Below, one piece after another: positions 7,714 to 16,210 of a stretch of DNA of 36,625 nucleotides. This DNA comes from Chloroflexota bacterium. Its GTDB lineage: Bacteria > Chloroflexota > Limnocylindria > Limnocylindrales > CSP1-4. Location of the stretch: the NCBI GenBank assembly GCA_025358525.1, contig JANYJI010000060.1, forward strand, positions 1 to 36,625, given 5' to 3'. Every line of letters starts with the position of its first letter. Within the stretch, counting starts at the first letter, position 1. A program made the translations under genes and the position numbers. The notes beneath the pieces are model-generated. The model was not told the origin of the DNA, made no database searches, and saw only the letters and a program-made list of their open reading frames with translations.

Positions 7714-9489
7714 TTACAGCGAGGCCGTTGCCCTGCCCAGCGCGCGGCGGAATGGAGCGCCGTTTACGGCCCGCCAGACCGGCCCCAGGGAGCGGCGTCG
7801 GCGGGCAACTTCGCGTTCGCGGGAGCGCAGGTAGGCACCGATCGCACGTCGCTCGATCTTGGAGAGATCTCCGGCTCGGGCGAGCAGAACTTCCCGCGCC
7901 AACTTCGCGGCCACGTCTGCATCGTGGAGACTGCCAAGGTGGTCCTGCAGTGCCGCCACCTTAGCCAAAAGGGGGTCACCGTCCGGGCCGAGCGTCTCGC
8001 CAAAGAACTCCAGCGCGTAGCGCAGCCATTTGGTCGAGATGCGCAGATTGTGGAGAGTCTCAATGTCGGCCCAGGGCAGCACCAACTCGTAGGCCCTGAC
8101 GGCCTGGTAGGTGGCCCAGACCTCGGACGGGGCGCGGTCACGGAGACGATGCGGCTCCGTCGGCGTGGCCACGCTAGACGCGGCACTGGCGCCCGCGTCG
8201 AGGAAGGCTGCCATCTCCTTGACGAAGGACTCGTACCGCTTCGAGTCGAGCTCGCGCACGAGGTCCGTCCCGGCCGCTTCTCGCTGCTGCCGCCAAAGCG
8301 ACGCGAGCGGCTCCAGACCGGGCCGCTGATCCTCATCGAGCCCGAGGCGATACGCTTCGAGCCCCTCGGTAAGCACGTCGAGGTCGCGTGCGGCACCGAG
8401 ACGGTCTGCGATCGTTTCGAGGCGGCGGCGCAACTTCTTGGTCTTGCCCGCCTTGAATGCGTCGTCGAAAACTCGCCAGGCCGCGCGCATCCGGCGGGTG
8501 GCGACGCGCATGGCGTGGAGGTCTTCTATTTCGAGACCGCTGCGGGTTCCGGCCTCGCGGTTCTGCATTCGGGCGAAATGGAACCCAAGCACCTTCAGGG
8601 CGGCTTCCGGCAGGCTATCGTCGGCATGGACCCCGAGTTTCCGGGACCCGGGCTTGGGAGTGGGTCCGGCCGCTGGCGCGTCGTTCGGCGCGGACGTGGG
8701 CGTAGGTCCTACTTCGTTCACGGGTTCTGTCTCGGGGGCGGGGCCGGCCTCGGGTTCGGCCTCGTGTTCGGCGCCTGCGGGTGGCCTGGACTTCGAGGTG
8801 AGCAGCTCGGGCGGCGCTGCAAGCCAGCGCTTCCTAAGATCCTTGGACATGGACGGCATGGCAGCTCGGATCGTCTCAACAGCGCGTTCGAGCTTGGAGC
8901 TCGAGACCGGCCTCATGCCATCGTCGCGATCGAGTAGTTCGGCCAGAGCCGCCAGGGGAGCCTCGTTGCCGCCCTTCAGCTCCACCTCGAGTTCCTCGAA
9001 GGCGTCCAGGACCTGGCCGTCGCCAACGATCTCGACCTCATCCACGCTCAGCTCGACTCGCGTGCGACCGGCCCGCAGCGGTCGTATCCGCCGCAACTGG
9101 CGGATCGTCAGCAGGTCGACGAGGGCAGCTGCGCCGCAAACCTTCAGAACCAGGGTGCGGGCCTGCGAAGAGGGCCAGTCAGCGGGGATCAGGCTCGCGT
9201 TGGCCGGGCCCTCAACCTCTTCGCGCCGCTGCAGGCGCGCTCCGGAGCTGCCCAGCGCCTTGAGGCTGATGCGGGTACCGCGCGACGTTCTGCGGAGGCG
9301 CGCAGCGAAACCGGCCCTGGCGAGAGCCCAGTCGGCCGAATCGATGTAGCGGTCCTCCAGCCGGACCGAGCGCACGGGTCCAGCCGGCGCAAAGAAGCCA
9401 AGCTCCGGTGCGACCAGATACCGATCGGCCCCGCCGGGCGCCTTCACCTGGTACTTGGTCTCGACTTCGATCATCCGCCCAGTAGCCAC
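7714..9489 (-). CDS. CYTH-CHAD domain protein (triphosphate tunnel / polyphosphate-binding)
   Basis: This 591-residue protein joins an N-terminal CYTH domain (about residues 7-210) to a C-terminal CHAD domain (about 300-590) through a Pro/Glu/Ala-rich linker of about 50 residues. The CYTH ExExK signature is seen as EVETK at the N-terminus, with internal basic and acidic strands (RLRRTSRGTRISLKAL, EELEVELK) forming the triphosphate tunnel. CHAD shows its two histidine motifs, LHAMRVATRRMRAAWRVF and LHNLRISTKWLRYALEFF. CYTH domains bind or hydrolyse triphosphate, and CHAD domains bind polyphosphate and target proteins to granules. It is immediately downstream of ppk1 (21-base gap). The GTG at 9489 is preceded by AGCGGAG; an ATG at 9474 (MIEVETK) is an alternative. 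Confidence 0.93.
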   Translation of the reverse strand: MATGRMIEVETKYQVKAPGGADRYLVAPELGFFAPAGPVRSVRLEDRYIDSADWALARAGFAARLRRTSRGTRISLKALGSSGARLQRREEVEGPANASLIPADWPSSQARTLVLKVCGAAALVDLLTIRQLRRIRPLRAGRTRVELSVDEVEIVGDGQVLDAFEELEVELKGGNEAPLAALAELLDRDDGMRPVSSSKLERAVETIRAAMPSMSKDLRKRWLAAPPELLTSKSRPPAGAEHEAEPEAGPAPETEPVNEVGPTPTSAPNDAPAAGPTPKPGSRKLGVHADDSLPEAALKVLGFHFARMQNREAGTRSGLEIEDLHAMRVATRRMRAAWRVFDDAFKAGKTKKLRRRLETIADRLGAARDLDVLTEGLEAYRLGLDEDQRPGLEPLASLWRQQREAAGTDLVRELDSKRYESFVKEMAAFLDAGASAASSVATPTEPHRLRDRAPSEVWATYQAVRAYELVLPWADIETLHNLRISTKWLRYALEFFGETLGPDGDPLLAKVAALQDHLGSLHDADVAAKLAREVLLARAGDLSKIERRAIGAYLRSREREVARRRRSLGPVWRAVNGAPFRRALGRATASL

Positions 9490-9510
9490 GTCCGCTCCGC
9501 TTTCTGTGCG

Positions 9511-11676
9511 CTACGCCCTCGGATCGAGTGACCCTCTACCGGCGTGAGGTCTGTGGGGTGCGACGAGTGCGACGGCCACCATCTCGGCCGTCTGATCCTT
9601 GAGCGTTTCGAACGTGTCGATGCTACCGGGTCGGCCGTTGATCTCCTCGGTCCGACGGTAAGTGGCGTCCGGGCCGAGCTGCCAGGATCGCCGATCGTCA
9701 ACGAGCATTATCTCGAGCGCCGACTCGATGCGGGCTCGGCCCTCCGGATCCTCGATGGGGACGATGGCCTCCACCCGCCGATCCAGATTGCGCTCCATCA
9801 GGTCTGCCGAGCCGATGTACAACTCGGACCGGCCGCCATTGGCGAACGAGAACACTCGCGAATGCTCCAGGTACTGGCCCACAATCGATCGCACCTGAAT
9901 TCCCTCGCTCACTCCCGGCACGCCCGGCCAGAGCGAGCAGATGCCGCGGATGATCAGGTCCACCTTAACGCCAGCCTGGTCTGCAGCGTAAAGGGCGGCC
10001 ACGCAGGCCGGGTCTACGAGTGAGTTCAGTTTCAGCACGATGCGTGCCTTCCGGCCGGCCAGGGCGTGGTCCGTCTCGCGCTGGATCATTTCGAGAATCC
10101 ACGTTCTGAGGTTCATGGGGGCCACGATGAGACGCCGGAAGTCACGCTGGCGCGAGAGGCCGGTCAACACGTTGAACAGGTCGCTGACATCGGCGCCCAG
10201 CTCCGGCCGGCACGATAGCAAGCCCAGGTCGGTGTAGAGCCGGGCCGTGCCGGGGTTGTAGTTGCCCGTGCCGATGTGGACGTAGCGCCGCAGCGCGGAG
10301 CCCTCCCGCCGGACCACTAACACGGTCTTTGAGTGGGTCTTGAGACCGACCAGGCCGTAGACGACGTGGGCGCCAGCATGCTCCAGCTTACGGGCCCAGG
10401 TGATGTTCGCTTCTTCGTCGAAGCGAGCCTTGATCTCGACCAGAACCACGACCTGCTTGCCTCGCTCGGCAGCGGAGATCAGGTCGCGAATGATTGGTGA
10501 GTCGCCGCTGGTGCGGTAGAGCGTCATCTTGATCGAGAGGACTTCGGAGTCTGTCGCGGCCTGAGCGATGAACCGCTGCGTGGAGGCGGCGAAGCTCTCG
10601 TACGGGTGGTGTACCAGGATGTCGCCCTCGCGGATTGCCGCAAATACGTCCGCCGGCTCGTCTTCGTCGAGGGGCACGAGGCGGGGCGGAATTACGGGCG
10701 AGTAGGGAGGCAGCTTGAGATCCGGCCGATCCAGCCCGGCGATCTGCCACAGGCCGGTGTGGTCGAGCATGCCGTGGATTTCGTAGCAGTCGTCGGCGTC
10801 GACGCCCACGCCCCTTTCAAGGATCTTGCGCATCGAAGATGGCATGGCCTTGTCGATTTCCAGCCGCACAGCCTCGCCGAATCGACGTCGCCGCAGCTCC
10901 TCTTCGAGGGCCAGCATGAGGTCGTCGGCCTCGTCTTCCTGGAGTTCCAGATCGGCGTCGCGCGTGACCCGGAAGAAATGGGTCTCGAGGATGGTCATAC
11001 CGGAAAAGAGCATGTCCAGGTTGGCGGCGATGATCTGCTCGAGAAGAACGAACCGGTTTGGCTCGATCTCGAGGAATCGGGGTAGTACCGGCGGAACCTT
11101 GACCCGGGCGAATCTCTCCTCGGCCGCATCGGGATCTTCCATCCGGATCGCCAGGGAGAGGCTGAGGGTGCTGATGTACGGGAACGGATGGCCGGGGTCG
11201 ACCGCCAGTGGCGTGAGGACCGGGTAGACCTCGTCGATAAAGCGCTGCCGCAGCGTGGCGTGGTGCTTGGGTACGTCGGCGTAGTCGACGATATGAATGC
11301 CGGCGGCACTGAGGTCGGCGCAGATCCGTTCGAAGATTTCGCGCCGCTCGGTCATTAGCTCGCGGAAACGCGTCCGAATTGCGGCGAGTTGCTCGGCGGC
11401 GGGTCTCTCACCCGGAGCCGCCGGCGCGGCGTGAGCCTCGGCCTGCTCCATCAGCCCCGAGACGCGGATCTGGAAGAACTCGTCCATGTTGCTGGCGAAA
11501 ATGGCCAGGAACTTGACCCGCTCAAGCAACGGGTTGCGTTCGTCGCGGGCCTCGAATAGGACGCGATGCTGGAACTCGAGCGAACTCAGCTCACGGTTGA
11601 TGTACGGAAACGCCGGACTGGCCTGGCCCTTGATTGGGGCAGGCCTGGCGGCTGTTCTCCGGACTATCGCGGTCAC
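9511..11676 (-). CDS. ppk1: Polyphosphate kinase 1 (PPK1)
   Basis: PPK1 reversibly builds polyphosphate from ATP. The 721-residue length matches the family. Visible landmarks: N-terminal NRELSSLEFQHRVLFEA and ASNMDEFFQIRVSGL, HPFPYISTLSLSLA, LVHHPYESF, the catalytic histidine in GLKTHSKTVLVV (about residue 448), RYVHIGTGNYNPGTARLYTDLGLL, and the second conserved histidine in YLEHSRVFSFANGG followed by LYIGSADLMERNLDRRVEA. About 20 residues precede the conserved start. The GTG at 11676 has no strong ribosome site and lies 40 bases after UPF0145. Together with CYTH-CHAD downstream and PPK2 at 18359, it makes this a polyphosphate locus. Confidence 0.97.
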   Translation of the reverse strand: MTAIVRRTAARPAPIKGQASPAFPYINRELSSLEFQHRVLFEARDERNPLLERVKFLAIFASNMDEFFQIRVSGLMEQAEAHAAPAAPGERPAAEQLAAIRTRFRELMTERREIFERICADLSAAGIHIVDYADVPKHHATLRQRFIDEVYPVLTPLAVDPGHPFPYISTLSLSLAIRMEDPDAAEERFARVKVPPVLPRFLEIEPNRFVLLEQIIAANLDMLFSGMTILETHFFRVTRDADLELQEDEADDLMLALEEELRRRRFGEAVRLEIDKAMPSSMRKILERGVGVDADDCYEIHGMLDHTGLWQIAGLDRPDLKLPPYSPVIPPRLVPLDEDEPADVFAAIREGDILVHHPYESFAASTQRFIAQAATDSEVLSIKMTLYRTSGDSPIIRDLISAAERGKQVVVLVEIKARFDEEANITWARKLEHAGAHVVYGLVGLKTHSKTVLVVRREGSALRRYVHIGTGNYNPGTARLYTDLGLLSCRPELGADVSDLFNVLTGLSRQRDFRRLIVAPMNLRTWILEMIQRETDHALAGRKARIVLKLNSLVDPACVAALYAADQAGVKVDLIIRGICSLWPGVPGVSEGIQVRSIVGQYLEHSRVFSFANGGRSELYIGSADLMERNLDRRVEAIVPIEDPEGRARIESALEIMLVDDRRSWQLGPDATYRRTEEINGRPGSIDTFETLKDQTAEMVAVALVAPHRPHAGRGSLDPRA

Positions 11677-11716
11677 TGTCTCGTGCGCCTCGACGCTCTC
11701 AACTGGGAGTGTGCGC

Positions 11717-12064
11717 CTAATCGATGGTCGGGTGGCCGGCGTTGGCGTCGGGCACGATCACGACGGCCGTCCCGTAGGCCACGATCTCGGACATGGATGT
11801 GCCGATCTCAGACGAGTCGAAGCGCATCGAGATCACGGCGTTGGCGCCCATCAGAGTCGCGTTCTGGATCATCCGGTCGAGGGCCTGGCGCCGGGTGTCC
11901 TCGAGCAGCTGGGTGTACTCGTGGATCTCGCCGCCGACGATCGAGCGGAGGCGGGCCACGAAATTGCCGGCGAGGCCGCGGCTTCGGACGACGAGGCCAA
12001 AGACCTGACCCTTGACCTCGGTGACGCGATATCCGGTCAGGTAGGGGGTGGTGGCGACGATCAT
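11717..12064 (-). CDS. UPF0145 (YbjQ-like) protein
   Basis: This 115-residue protein matches the UPF0145/YbjQ family of small homo-oligomeric proteins of unknown function. Family marks are YLTGYRVTEVKGQVFGLVVRS near the N-terminus, IVGGEIHEYTQLLEDTRRQALDRMI in the middle, and GANAVISMRFDSSEIGTSMSEIVAYGTAVVI near the C-terminus. The ATG at 12064 overlaps the stop of the DUF971 gene by ATGA, so the two are translationally coupled. The family may bind metal, but nothing in this sequence proves it. Confidence 0.9.
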   Translation of the reverse strand: MIVATTPYLTGYRVTEVKGQVFGLVVRSRGLAGNFVARLRSIVGGEIHEYTQLLEDTRRQALDRMIQNATLMGANAVISMRFDSSEIGTSMSEIVAYGTAVVIVPDANAGHPTID

Positions 12065-12456
12065 TGGATCTCCTTCGTTGGTTGGGATGATGCCTTACCG
12101 CTCAGCGTGTGCGAGATGGATCTGTTGGCGGCGCAGGTCGGGCACGGGCAGCCAGCGCGAAGCGCCTCGAACGTGTAGTAGCCAGTATCGTGCCCGTCGG
12201 CCCAAGTCGGCGCCAGGGCATACTGGCCGACGAGGCGCATGCCCACGAGTTGTGTCTGTTCGGGCGTCAAGGTGGGCATCGAGTCGAGCCAGCCCGGCCT
12301 GCCGGCCTCGCCCCGGCAGAACGCACAGGGGCAGAGCCAGCGCAGGGACACGGCCTGGAACTGGCTCCGATGACCGTCGGTCCAGTCGATGGTCACCAGG
12401 CCGGCTTCTCGGTCGGCGTTGATAGCGCTGGGCTGAATTGCCGGGTTCGTTGCCAT
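12061..12456 (-). CDS. DUF971 protein (GBBH-like N-terminal zinc-binding domain)
   Basis: The 131-residue product consists of a DUF971 domain, the small beta-rich module also found at the N-terminus of gamma-butyrobetaine hydroxylase. The core LVTIDWTDGHRSQF...SLRWLCPCAFCRGEAG and the C-terminal YALAPTWADGHDTGYYTFEALRAGCPCPTC fit the family. The clusters CPCAFC and CPCPTC provide six cysteines, which suggests metal binding. It is the first gene of the minus-strand run ending at the histone-like gene. Its ATG (12456) is preceded by TAGAAT with only five bases between, so the mRNA may be leaderless. In other bacteria DUF971 proteins are linked to Fe-S cluster handling; the role here is unknown. 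Confidence 0.88.
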   Translation of the reverse strand: MATNPAIQPSAINADREAGLVTIDWTDGHRSQFQAVSLRWLCPCAFCRGEAGRPGWLDSMPTLTPEQTQLVGMRLVGQYALAPTWADGHDTGYYTFEALRAGCPCPTCAANRSISHTLSGKASSQPTKEIQ

Positions 12457-12461
12457 GCCTC

Positions 12462-12467
12462 ATTCTA
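12462..12467 (-). promoter_or_regulatory. Candidate -10 element for the DUF971-UPF0145-ppk1 run
   Basis: On the minus strand TAGAAT lies five bases before the DUF971 ATG, which would place transcription start at or next to the start codon. No good -35 is visible, so this is tentative. Confidence 0.3.
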
Positions 12468-12524
12468 AGGGCGGCGTCGGGGCGGACGCCCAAAGAGTGA
12501 CAAGCGAGCAGCGGACCCGGCTCG

Positions 12525-15128
12525 ATGTGGTGGCTTGTCATGATTACTCCTGCTCGAGAGGGCACCGAGCCGCTCTCTGCTCGTTTCGCCGACCTGTCCG
12601 AGACCGCTGCCCAGCTGTCAGCCGACTCCGTTCTGGAAAGGCTCGGGACAGACTCTTCACTCGGCCTCACACCAGAACAGACTTCAGCCCGCCTCGCCGA
12701 GTTCGGTCCAAATGAGCTGGAACCGTCGCAGAAGACCTCGCTGTGGCGCCTTATCTGGGACGGCGCGCGCGAGCCGTTCGTCGTCCTGCTCTTCATCGCC
12801 GGCTGCCTTGCCATCGCCCTCAACGAGGTTCGCGACGGTCTGCTGGTACTCGTGATCCTGGCCCCGATCGTCGGCGCGGGCGTTGTGACTGAGTACCGGG
12901 GCGAGAAGGCACTCGAGGCCCTGCGCGATGCCGCCGCACCGCTGGCACGGGTCAGGCGCGGCGGTACCGTGGGCGACGTTGCAACTCGCGACCTGGTGCC
13001 GGGCGATCTGGTTCTGTTGCGCGTCGGCGACGTGGTCCCGGCCGATCTTCGGCTCGTCCGGGCCGAGGCCCTGAGCTTCGACCGCAGCGTGCTGACGGGC
13101 GAGTCGCTCCCGGAGCCAGCCGCCGTGGAGCCAGCCCCAGAGGGCGTGGCTCTGGCCGATCGCCGCTGCATCGCCTACGGTGGCACGGCAGTGGTCGGCG
13201 GGCGCGGTGAGGGCGTGGTGATCACGACCGGTTTGCGGACCGAGTTCGGACGCATATCCCAGGCTCTGGCCGGGCGCGAGCGGCGCCGCTCGCCGCTGCA
13301 ACGGGAGATGGATCGGCTCGTCAGGATCCTCCTCTTCGTGGCCATCGGTCTCATCGCCACGGTGGTCACGCTGGGCTTCCTGCGCGGCAATGAGGCCGGC
13401 AAGAACGTGCTGGCGGGCGTCTCGGCCGCGATCGCGGCTATTCCCGAGGAACCGCCGGCTCTCGTGGCGGTGGTGCTGGGTCTGGGCGCCTATCGACTCC
13501 TGCGCATGAAGGTGCTTGTCCGCCGTCTGTCGGCTCAAGAGACGCTAGGCTCGGTCGATCTGATCATCACCGACAAAACGGGCACTCTGACGGAGAACCG
13601 GCTTTCACTGACTGCCATTCGCACTCCGGAAGGCGTGGTCGAGGATCAAGCCAGGGTGGTCGAACTGGCAACGCTGGCCGTTCGAGCCGAAGAGGACGCC
13701 TGGAGCGTTGCCACCGGCAGTAAGCCCGGCTCGTTCAGTCGATCGCTATTCGGGTTCCTATCCGAGCAGGCCGTGGTCCTGGACCTGGACCCCCAGGATC
13801 TATTAGCCGCCGACCCGGTCAGTGATGAGCGGCCCTACTCGCGTACGAGAGCCCGCAGCCGGGACGCCGCCGGCGGTGCGGTCGTTGAGGAGCTGGCGCT
13901 GGGTGCGCCGGAGGCGGTCCTCGAGATGTGCTCCGGCCTCTCGCCAGCGGAGCTAGTTGCCTGGCACGATCTGGTCGAGAGTGGGGCGGAAGCCGGGGAG
14001 CGGCTTCTGGCGCTGGCACGCTGTCTGGAGGGCGAACAGTGGCTGCCGCTCGGTGTGCTCGCCTTTGCGGACCGCATCCGGCCGGGGATCCGGGAGGCCA
14101 TGGCTCTGGCGCGCGCTGCCGGCATCCAGACCATGGTCGTTACGGGCGACCATCCAACCACTGCCGCGGCAATCGCCGCGGATGCGGGCCTGCCCAACCA
14201 GCACGTTGTGACCGGCCCTGAGCTGGCCACCTGGGACGATGCCCGACTCGCCGACGAACTGCCCCGACTCCACGTCGTGGCCCGGGCCATCCCAGAGCAG
14301 AAGCTGCGCATCGTGGATGTGGCTCGAGGCTGCAATCGGACCGTGGCCGTCACCGGCGACGGTGTCAACGACGCCCCGGCTCTCCATCACGCCGACGTGG
14401 CCGTGGCCATGGGCAGCGGCACCGCAGTAGCCCGCGAGGCCTCGGACCTCGTTCTTGGCGACGATTCGTTCGTGACCCTGATGCACGGTCTGCGTGAGGG
14501 CCGTCGGCTGGTCGCCAACGTCCAGAAGGGCCTGATCTTCCTGGTCTCGACGCACGTTGCGATGCTGGGTTTCATCCTCATCGCGACCATCGCCGGCTTC
14601 GGCCAGCCGCTCCTGCCAATCCAGATCCTGTGGCTGGAGGTCTTCATCGACCTGCTCACGGCGGTCTCATTCGAGGGCGAGGCGGAGGAGCCGGGAGCGA
14701 TGGAGCGGCCGCCGCGACAGAGGACCAAGCCGTTGCTCGATTGGTCGATCCTGGTTCGGATCTGCCTGGCGGGCGGCTTCAGTGCCTTCGCCGCGCTGTG
14801 GTTGATCGAGCAGCACAGCACCGACTTCACGCATGCCCGCTGGCTGGCCTACACCGCCTTGGTCGTGGGTCAGGTCGTTCGGGCCAATGCCAATCGGAGC
14901 TTGTCGCATCCGGTATTGCTGCGCCGCCCCAACTTCCTGTTGCTACTGGGGGGCCTCCTCTGCCTTGGCATCCAGGTGGCGATTCCGTTCGTGCCACCCG
15001 TCCGGGACGCCTTCGCAGCCACGCCGCTCGATGCCTTCGACTGGCTGCTGGTGGCGGCAATTGCGCTGGCCCCGGCTGTGGTCGCAGAGGCATATCGGGC
15101 CATTCGTCATCGTCCCTGGGTCGCCTGA
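12525..15128 (+). CDS. Divergent P-type cation-transporting ATPase
   Basis: An 867-residue P-type ATPase pumping a cation across the membrane. Motifs: actuator LTGESLPE (about 190-197), phosphorylation DKTGTLT with Asp350, hinge TMVVTGDHP and TGDGVNDAP. It follows the type II (calcium-like) layout with an N-terminal cation_ATPase_N segment and about ten membrane helices. Three departures stand out. Helix 4 carries PEEPP (about 307-311) instead of PEGLP. Helix 6 reads LEVFIDLLTAVSFEGE instead of the usual NLVTDGLPA. The nucleotide-domain KGAPE is LGAPE, losing the lysine. These resemble a bacterial subgroup with PEEFP-type sites whose ion is uncertain, so I do not name the ion. ATG 12540 is an alternative start. 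It is divergent from the DUF971 gene. Confidence 0.9.
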   Translation: MWWLVMITPAREGTEPLSARFADLSETAAQLSADSVLERLGTDSSLGLTPEQTSARLAEFGPNELEPSQKTSLWRLIWDGAREPFVVLLFIAGCLAIALNEVRDGLLVLVILAPIVGAGVVTEYRGEKALEALRDAAAPLARVRRGGTVGDVATRDLVPGDLVLLRVGDVVPADLRLVRAEALSFDRSVLTGESLPEPAAVEPAPEGVALADRRCIAYGGTAVVGGRGEGVVITTGLRTEFGRISQALAGRERRRSPLQREMDRLVRILLFVAIGLIATVVTLGFLRGNEAGKNVLAGVSAAIAAIPEEPPALVAVVLGLGAYRLLRMKVLVRRLSAQETLGSVDLIITDKTGTLTENRLSLTAIRTPEGVVEDQARVVELATLAVRAEEDAWSVATGSKPGSFSRSLFGFLSEQAVVLDLDPQDLLAADPVSDERPYSRTRARSRDAAGGAVVEELALGAPEAVLEMCSGLSPAELVAWHDLVESGAEAGERLLALARCLEGEQWLPLGVLAFADRIRPGIREAMALARAAGIQTMVVTGDHPTTAAAIAADAGLPNQHVVTGPELATWDDARLADELPRLHVVARAIPEQKLRIVDVARGCNRTVAVTGDGVNDAPALHHADVAVAMGSGTAVAREASDLVLGDDSFVTLMHGLREGRRLVANVQKGLIFLVSTHVAMLGFILIATIAGFGQPLLPIQILWLEVFIDLLTAVSFEGEAEEPGAMERPPRQRTKPLLDWSILVRICLAGGFSAFAALWLIEQHSTDFTHARWLAYTALVVGQVVRANANRSLSHPVLLRRPNFLLLLGGLLCLGIQVAIPFVPPVRDAFAATPLDAFDWLLVAAIALAPAVVAEAYRAIRHRPWVA

Positions 15129-15265
15129 GCGATCCAAAAGGGGTCGCGTCGTTTCGATACCGAGCACGTCATTTTCACCAATCGATCCGCTCGGCGACCG
15201 CGCCCGACGGAATCTGCATAATCGAGGCTAACACCACGTGCCTGCTCCAACGCCAAGGGGAAGCA

Positions 15266-16210
15266 ATGTCACTGATAGTCGATTCGGTGTCCAAACGCTT
15301 CGGCGAAATCCATGCCCTCGAGGGCATTTCGCTCGAGATCAAGCCCGGTGAGGTCTTTGGACTCCTGGGCGCCAACGGTGCCGGCAAGACGACCGCGATG
15401 CGCATCGTCCTCGATATCCTCCGGCCCGACTCCGGCACGATCTCTTGGAAAGGCAAGCTCAATACCGAGCTGCCGCGCGAGACCTGGGGTTATCTGCCCG
15501 AGGAGCGGGGCCTCTACGCCAAGATGAACGTGCTCGACCAGCTCGTGTTCTTCGGCAAGCTCCATGGTTTGCGGGGCAAGGCGGCCGAGCGCGAGACCCG
15601 CGACTGGCTCGAACGCTTCCGGATCCCCGAGTACGCCGATCGGCGGGCTGAGCAACTCTCCAAGGGCAACCAGCAGAAGATCCAATTCATCGCCGCAATC
15701 CTGCACGACCCACAGGTGCTCCTGATGGACGAGCCTTTCACGGGTCTTGATCCGATCAACGCTGCGCTCCTCAAGGAGGCCTTTCTCGAGTTGAAGGATC
15801 GAGGCAAGACGATCATTTTCTCCACTCATCAGATGGAGACGGTGGAAGAGATGTGCGAATCGATCGCCATCCTCGATCGCGGGCGGGTCGTCGTCTGCGG
15901 GCCGGTGCGCGAGGTCCGACGCTCGAGCGGCCGACAGGTGGTTCGCCTGGCCGTCGAGGGCGACCCCGAGATCGCCTGGCTCGGCACGCTGGATGGCATC
16001 GTCGTCGAGCGGCGCGGTCAGGACTACACGGAGGTTGAGGTGGCGCCGGGTCACGATCCTGCGGTGGTGCTCCAAACCGCTCTGGTGCGGGGCTGCAAGG
16101 TCCGGCATTTCGAGATCGCCGACCCCTCGCTCGAGGAGATATTCATCGAGCACGTGGGCCAGATCGACTCGAGCGAACGAACGCTCGCCCCCAAGACGGT
16201 GCACGCATGA
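15266..16210 (+). CDS. ABC-2 type exporter ATP-binding protein (NatA-like)
   Basis: The track ORF starts far upstream inside the P-type ATPase. The true start is the ATG at 15266 (MSLIVDSVSKRFG), preceded by CCAAGGGGAAGCA. The 314-residue ATPase has Walker A GANGAGKT (about 35-42), Q-loop YLPEERGLY, signature LSKGNQQK, Walker B VLLMDEP and switch FSTHQME. The YLPEERGLY sequence and a C-terminal domain of about 90 residues after the ATPase core are typical of NatA/YhaQ-like sodium or unknown-substrate exporters. It overlaps the next gene by ATGA, its permease partner. The substrate cannot be told from sequence. Confidence 0.93.
   Translation: MSLIVDSVSKRFGEIHALEGISLEIKPGEVFGLLGANGAGKTTAMRIVLDILRPDSGTISWKGKLNTELPRETWGYLPEERGLYAKMNVLDQLVFFGKLHGLRGKAAERETRDWLERFRIPEYADRRAEQLSKGNQQKIQFIAAILHDPQVLLMDEPFTGLDPINAALLKEAFLELKDRGKTIIFSTHQMETVEEMCESIAILDRGRVVVCGPVREVRRSSGRQVVRLAVEGDPEIAWLGTLDGIVVERRGQDYTEVEVAPGHDPAVVLQTALVRGCKVRHFEIADPSLEEIFIEHVGQIDSSERTLAPKTVHA

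Noticed and set aside
14630-15265. Upstream part of the 526-residue ORF at the ABC ATPase
   Set aside because: It is a shadow of the P-type ATPase; the ABC ATPase starts at ATG 15266 with a ribosome site.
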